NCBI RefSeq assembly: GCF_900113615.1
Contig: NZ_FOPZ01000001.1
Location: 248,001 to 312,000 of the forward strand
From: Halorubrum aquaticum
GTDB taxonomy: Archaea; Halobacteriota; Halobacteria; Halobacteriales; Haloferacaceae
Direction of reading: 5' to 3'
Length of the DNA stretch: 64,000 nucleotides
The position numbers and the translations under genes are program-made. Positions within the stretch are counted from its first letter, which is position 1; the number at the start of each line of letters is the position of its first letter. Under the pieces are notes generated by a model. It was not told the origin of the DNA, did no database searches, and worked only from the letters and a program-made list of their open reading frames with translations. Positions 62,016-64,000 of the stretch are shown one piece after another.

Positions 62016-62679
62016 ATGGTCTCCCCGTTCGACGTGTTGGACCTCGACGAGGACGCCGAGGACGATGACGTCGAACGGGCCTACCGCGAGCGGGTGAAGG
62101 AGGCGCACCCGGACACGGGGGGGGTCGGTCGAGGAGTTCCAACTCGTCAGGCGGGCCTACCGGGAGCTGTCCGAGCGCGACCTGAACGGTACGGGAACGA
62201 ACGGAGCCGACGGGGACGATCCCGCCGATATCGACCTCACGGAAGGGGAGGGACGGGGATCGATCCGCGTGGAGTTCCTCGATTACGAGGCGATCGCCGA
62301 CCGCGGGTGGGACCTCGAGGACGCCGACCTCTTCGCGAAGGCGGCCGACGCCGACCTCGCCCCGGCCGACCACGGTCGCCTGCTCGTCGAACCCGACGAG
62401 AGCCTGCTCGAGGCCGCCGAGAACCGCGGGTTCTCCTGGCCCTTCTCGTGTCGCGGCGGCGCGTGCGCGAACTGCGCCGTCTACCTCGTCGAGGGCGAAC
62501 TCTCCCAGCCCGCGAACCACATCCTCTCGGAGGAACACGCGGAGCGCGGCTTCCGGCTCTCGTGTAACGGCTATCCGCTCTCCGAGGAGCTGAAGGTCGT
62601 CTTCAACGTCAAACACCTCCCGGAGCTCGACGAGCTCCGACTGCCGCCCGGCCCGTTCCGGCGGGCAGCCTCGGAGTGA
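62016..62679 (+). CDS. J-domain and [2Fe-2S] ferredoxin fusion, frameshifted
   Basis: The ATG at 62016 begins a J-domain (SPFDVLDLDEDAEDDDVERA; HPD at 31-33). A run of eight G at 62117-62124 then shifts the frame. With seven G the frame continues TGGSVEEFQLVRRAYREL without a stop into the ferredoxin part, which starts near 62269 and holds the plant-type cluster motif CRGGACANC and the later Cys in LSCNGYP. The restored protein would be about 220 residues, the known haloarchaeal J-domain-ferredoxin arrangement. The extra G is either a sequencing or assembly slip or a real mutation. As it stands, only the GTG at 62269 would give ferredoxin. Confidence 0.85.
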
Positions 62680-62723
62680 AAGGGACCCGGCCGCGAGGGG
62701 ATCGCGAAGGACGGGTATTCGTC

Positions 62724-64000
62724 CTAGAACTGCTCGGCGATGGCGGCGACGACGGCGTCCTCGACGGCGTCGCGCTCGCCGGAGAGGAAGCCGATCTTCC
62801 CCTCGCGGAGCCCGGCGGTCGAGACGTCCGCGGCGGGGGCGATCTCGTCCGCCCGGGCGGCGACCTCCCGTACCGACAGCTCCGCGGTCGACCGGACGTA
62901 CAGCTCGTCGGTGCCGATGCCGACCGTGGCGAGCGGGTCGCCGTTCGCGTGCCGCCGGTGGAGGTCGTCGAGAAGCAGCGGCGTCGGCGGGAAGTCGAAC
63001 CGGTGGGTGTACTCGTCGGTGTCGAGCAGCGCGAACTCGACGCCGTCGACGGACTCGGTGACGACGTTGGCGCTCGCGGTCTCGATCTCGGTCTCGAGCT
63101 TCTCGCGGAACTGCTCGGAGACGTGCGCGGCGAGGTCGCCGCCGTCCTCGAACAGCAGGTCGGCGATGAGCTCGCGTTTGTCCTGATACGACTGGTAGTA
63201 CGCCTCGAGCGCGACCGCCTCGCGAAGCTCCGCGATCCGCTCGCGGTCGTAGCCGGCGTCGTGCGCGAGGTCGACGTACCGCTCCGGCGCGTCCGCCCAG
63301 TAGCTCACGGCGGGCAGGTGGACGAGGTCCGAGCGGATCTCGTCGTTTATCGCCGACGCGAGCGACGCGACCAGCGCGCCCGTCGAGAGGTCGTCGTCGA
63401 CCTCGGCGAGCTCCGGCGACACGAGGGTGTCGACCTGATCGCGCGTCTCGGGGTCCGCGACCGCGGCGTCGACGACGACCGCCTCCACGCCGTAGACGGA
63501 GAGCAGGTCGAGCCCGTCGGCGGATTCGACGGTCGAGCCGGTGCCGACGAGCAGGAAGAGCGGGAGCTTCTCGTCGTGGCGGTCCCGGTCCTGGAGCATG
63601 CGGGTGACGTCGTTCGTCGCCGCGTCCATGTCGTAGACGGGCTCCTCGGTCGGCCGGCGGGTGAAGTAGTGGTACTCCGCGTCGCTCTTGGCGTGCTCGT
63701 CGCGGATGAGCGGGAGCACGGCGCGCTCGACGGCCGCGCCGGCGACGTAGCCGTCGGCGGTGGCGGGGTGACGCACCACGATGGGTCGCGACTCGAGAAC
63801 CGCGCGCCGGACGGCCTCGGCGGCGTCGAGCAGGCCCTCGCCGAGCCCGGCGACCGCCTCGTCGCCCGCGAGCGGCTGGAGCCCCTCGGGGCGGGCCTTC
63901 GCGGTGAGCGCCTCGGCGAGTCGGCGGCGGACCGCCTCGGCGTCCTCGCCCTCGAGCACCGCGAGCGCCTCCGTCTCGACCTGGATGTCGCCGCGACGGC
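62724..64000 (-). CDS. DHH-family phosphoesterase (RecJ-like), C-terminal part
   Basis: 425 codons are visible and the frame remains open to base 64000 (RRGDIQVETEALAVLEGED), so the N-terminus lies outside. The stretch VVRHPATADGYVAGAAVERAVLP has the DHH-type pattern (His/Asp in the metal site), with later VEAVVVDAAVADPE and a C-terminal domain FLSGERDAVEDAVVA. In haloarchaea this family is annotated as DHH or RecJ-like single-strand nuclease with an OB-fold; the OB domain would be upstream. The nuclease activity is inferred from the family. Confidence 0.75.
   Translation of the reverse strand, partial: RRGDIQVETEALAVLEGEDAEAVRRRLAEALTAKARPEGLQPLAGDEAVAGLGEGLLDAAEAVRRAVLESRPIVVRHPATADGYVAGAAVERAVLPLIRDEHAKSDAEYHYFTRRPTEEPVYDMDAATNDVTRMLQDRDRHDEKLPLFLLVGTGSTVESADGLDLLSVYGVEAVVVDAAVADPETRDQVDTLVSPELAEVDDDLSTGALVASLASAINDEIRSDLVHLPAVSYWADAPERYVDLAHDAGYDRERIAELREAVALEAYYQSYQDKRELIADLLFEDGGDLAAHVSEQFREKLETEIETASANVVTESVDGVEFALLDTDEYTHRFDFPPTPLLLDDLHRRHANGDPLATVGIGTDELYVRSTAELSVREVAARADEIAPAADVSTAGLREGKIGFLSGERDAVEDAVVAAIAEQF

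Overview
The window is a high-GC haloarchaeal chromosome segment, probably from the Haloferacales and most like Halorubrum. The evidence is the strongly acidic proteomes, archaeal-only genes (SBDS, RNase P component 4, archaeal phosphoglycolate phosphatase, exosome-associated RNA-binding protein, Trm112-like), haloarchaeal-only families, TATA boxes about 27 nt upstream of start codons, Tat or lipobox exports, and GTG starts. The genus is an inference. I recognised no tRNA, rRNA, CRISPR array or intact insertion sequence.

Layout. 1-9.4 kb: truncated TraB-family gene, a membrane-anchored winged-helix regulator, small housekeeping genes, a translationally coupled zinc-type ABC transporter (znuA-znuC-znuB), an esterase, a YbaK deacylase and SBDS. 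9.4-14.2 kb: an FG-GAP/ASPIC repeat protein, a secreted DUF7282-like protein with a 180-residue acidic repeat tail, and a DICT-domain protein whose 3' end also survives as a broken copy on the other side of the acidic-tail gene. 14.3-22.1 kb: a complete glycerol block, glpABC on the minus strand diverging from glpK and a GlpX-like membrane protein. 22.1-36.9 kb: mixed housekeeping genes, including a Cdc6-like ATPase, RNase P component 4, UspA, methyltransferases, a DsbA-like lipoprotein, TyrA, Rsm22, VOC and SRAP. 37-39.8 kb: an MFS transporter, then a sulfite-oxidase-fold protein next to a MOSC protein. 40-42 kb: a small accessory island with a tyrosine recombinase, a DUF5805-like DNA-binding protein, a palindromic operator candidate and a decayed reading frame. 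42-47.8 kb: a HisG-like protein, a long coiled-coil protein, an MBL hydrolase, then nnr-moaC. 47.8-54.7 kb: a one-carbon group (formate-THF ligase, formate dehydrogenase, glutathione-independent formaldehyde dehydrogenase) interrupted by a 0.7 kb non-coding stretch with strong stem-loops. 55.1-60.7 kb: a glycerophosphodiesterase followed by a Ugp-type glycerol-3-phosphate importer. 60.7-64 kb: a CobW/G3E GTPase, a J-domain-ferredoxin gene broken by one extra G in a poly-G run, and the C-terminal part of a DHH-family phosphoesterase.

Two themes run through the window. The glp and gdpd-ugp blocks together would let the cell take up and oxidise glycerol and glycerol-3-phosphate released from lipids. 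The fhs, fdh and formaldehyde dehydrogenase genes would detoxify or assimilate C1 units, and several nearby genes (moaC, MOSC, sulfite-oxidase fold) concern the molybdenum cofactor. The least explained part is 51.93-52.35 kb, where nested inverted repeats, one with symmetric tandem G-A positions, look like a structured RNA or a palindromic repeat element.
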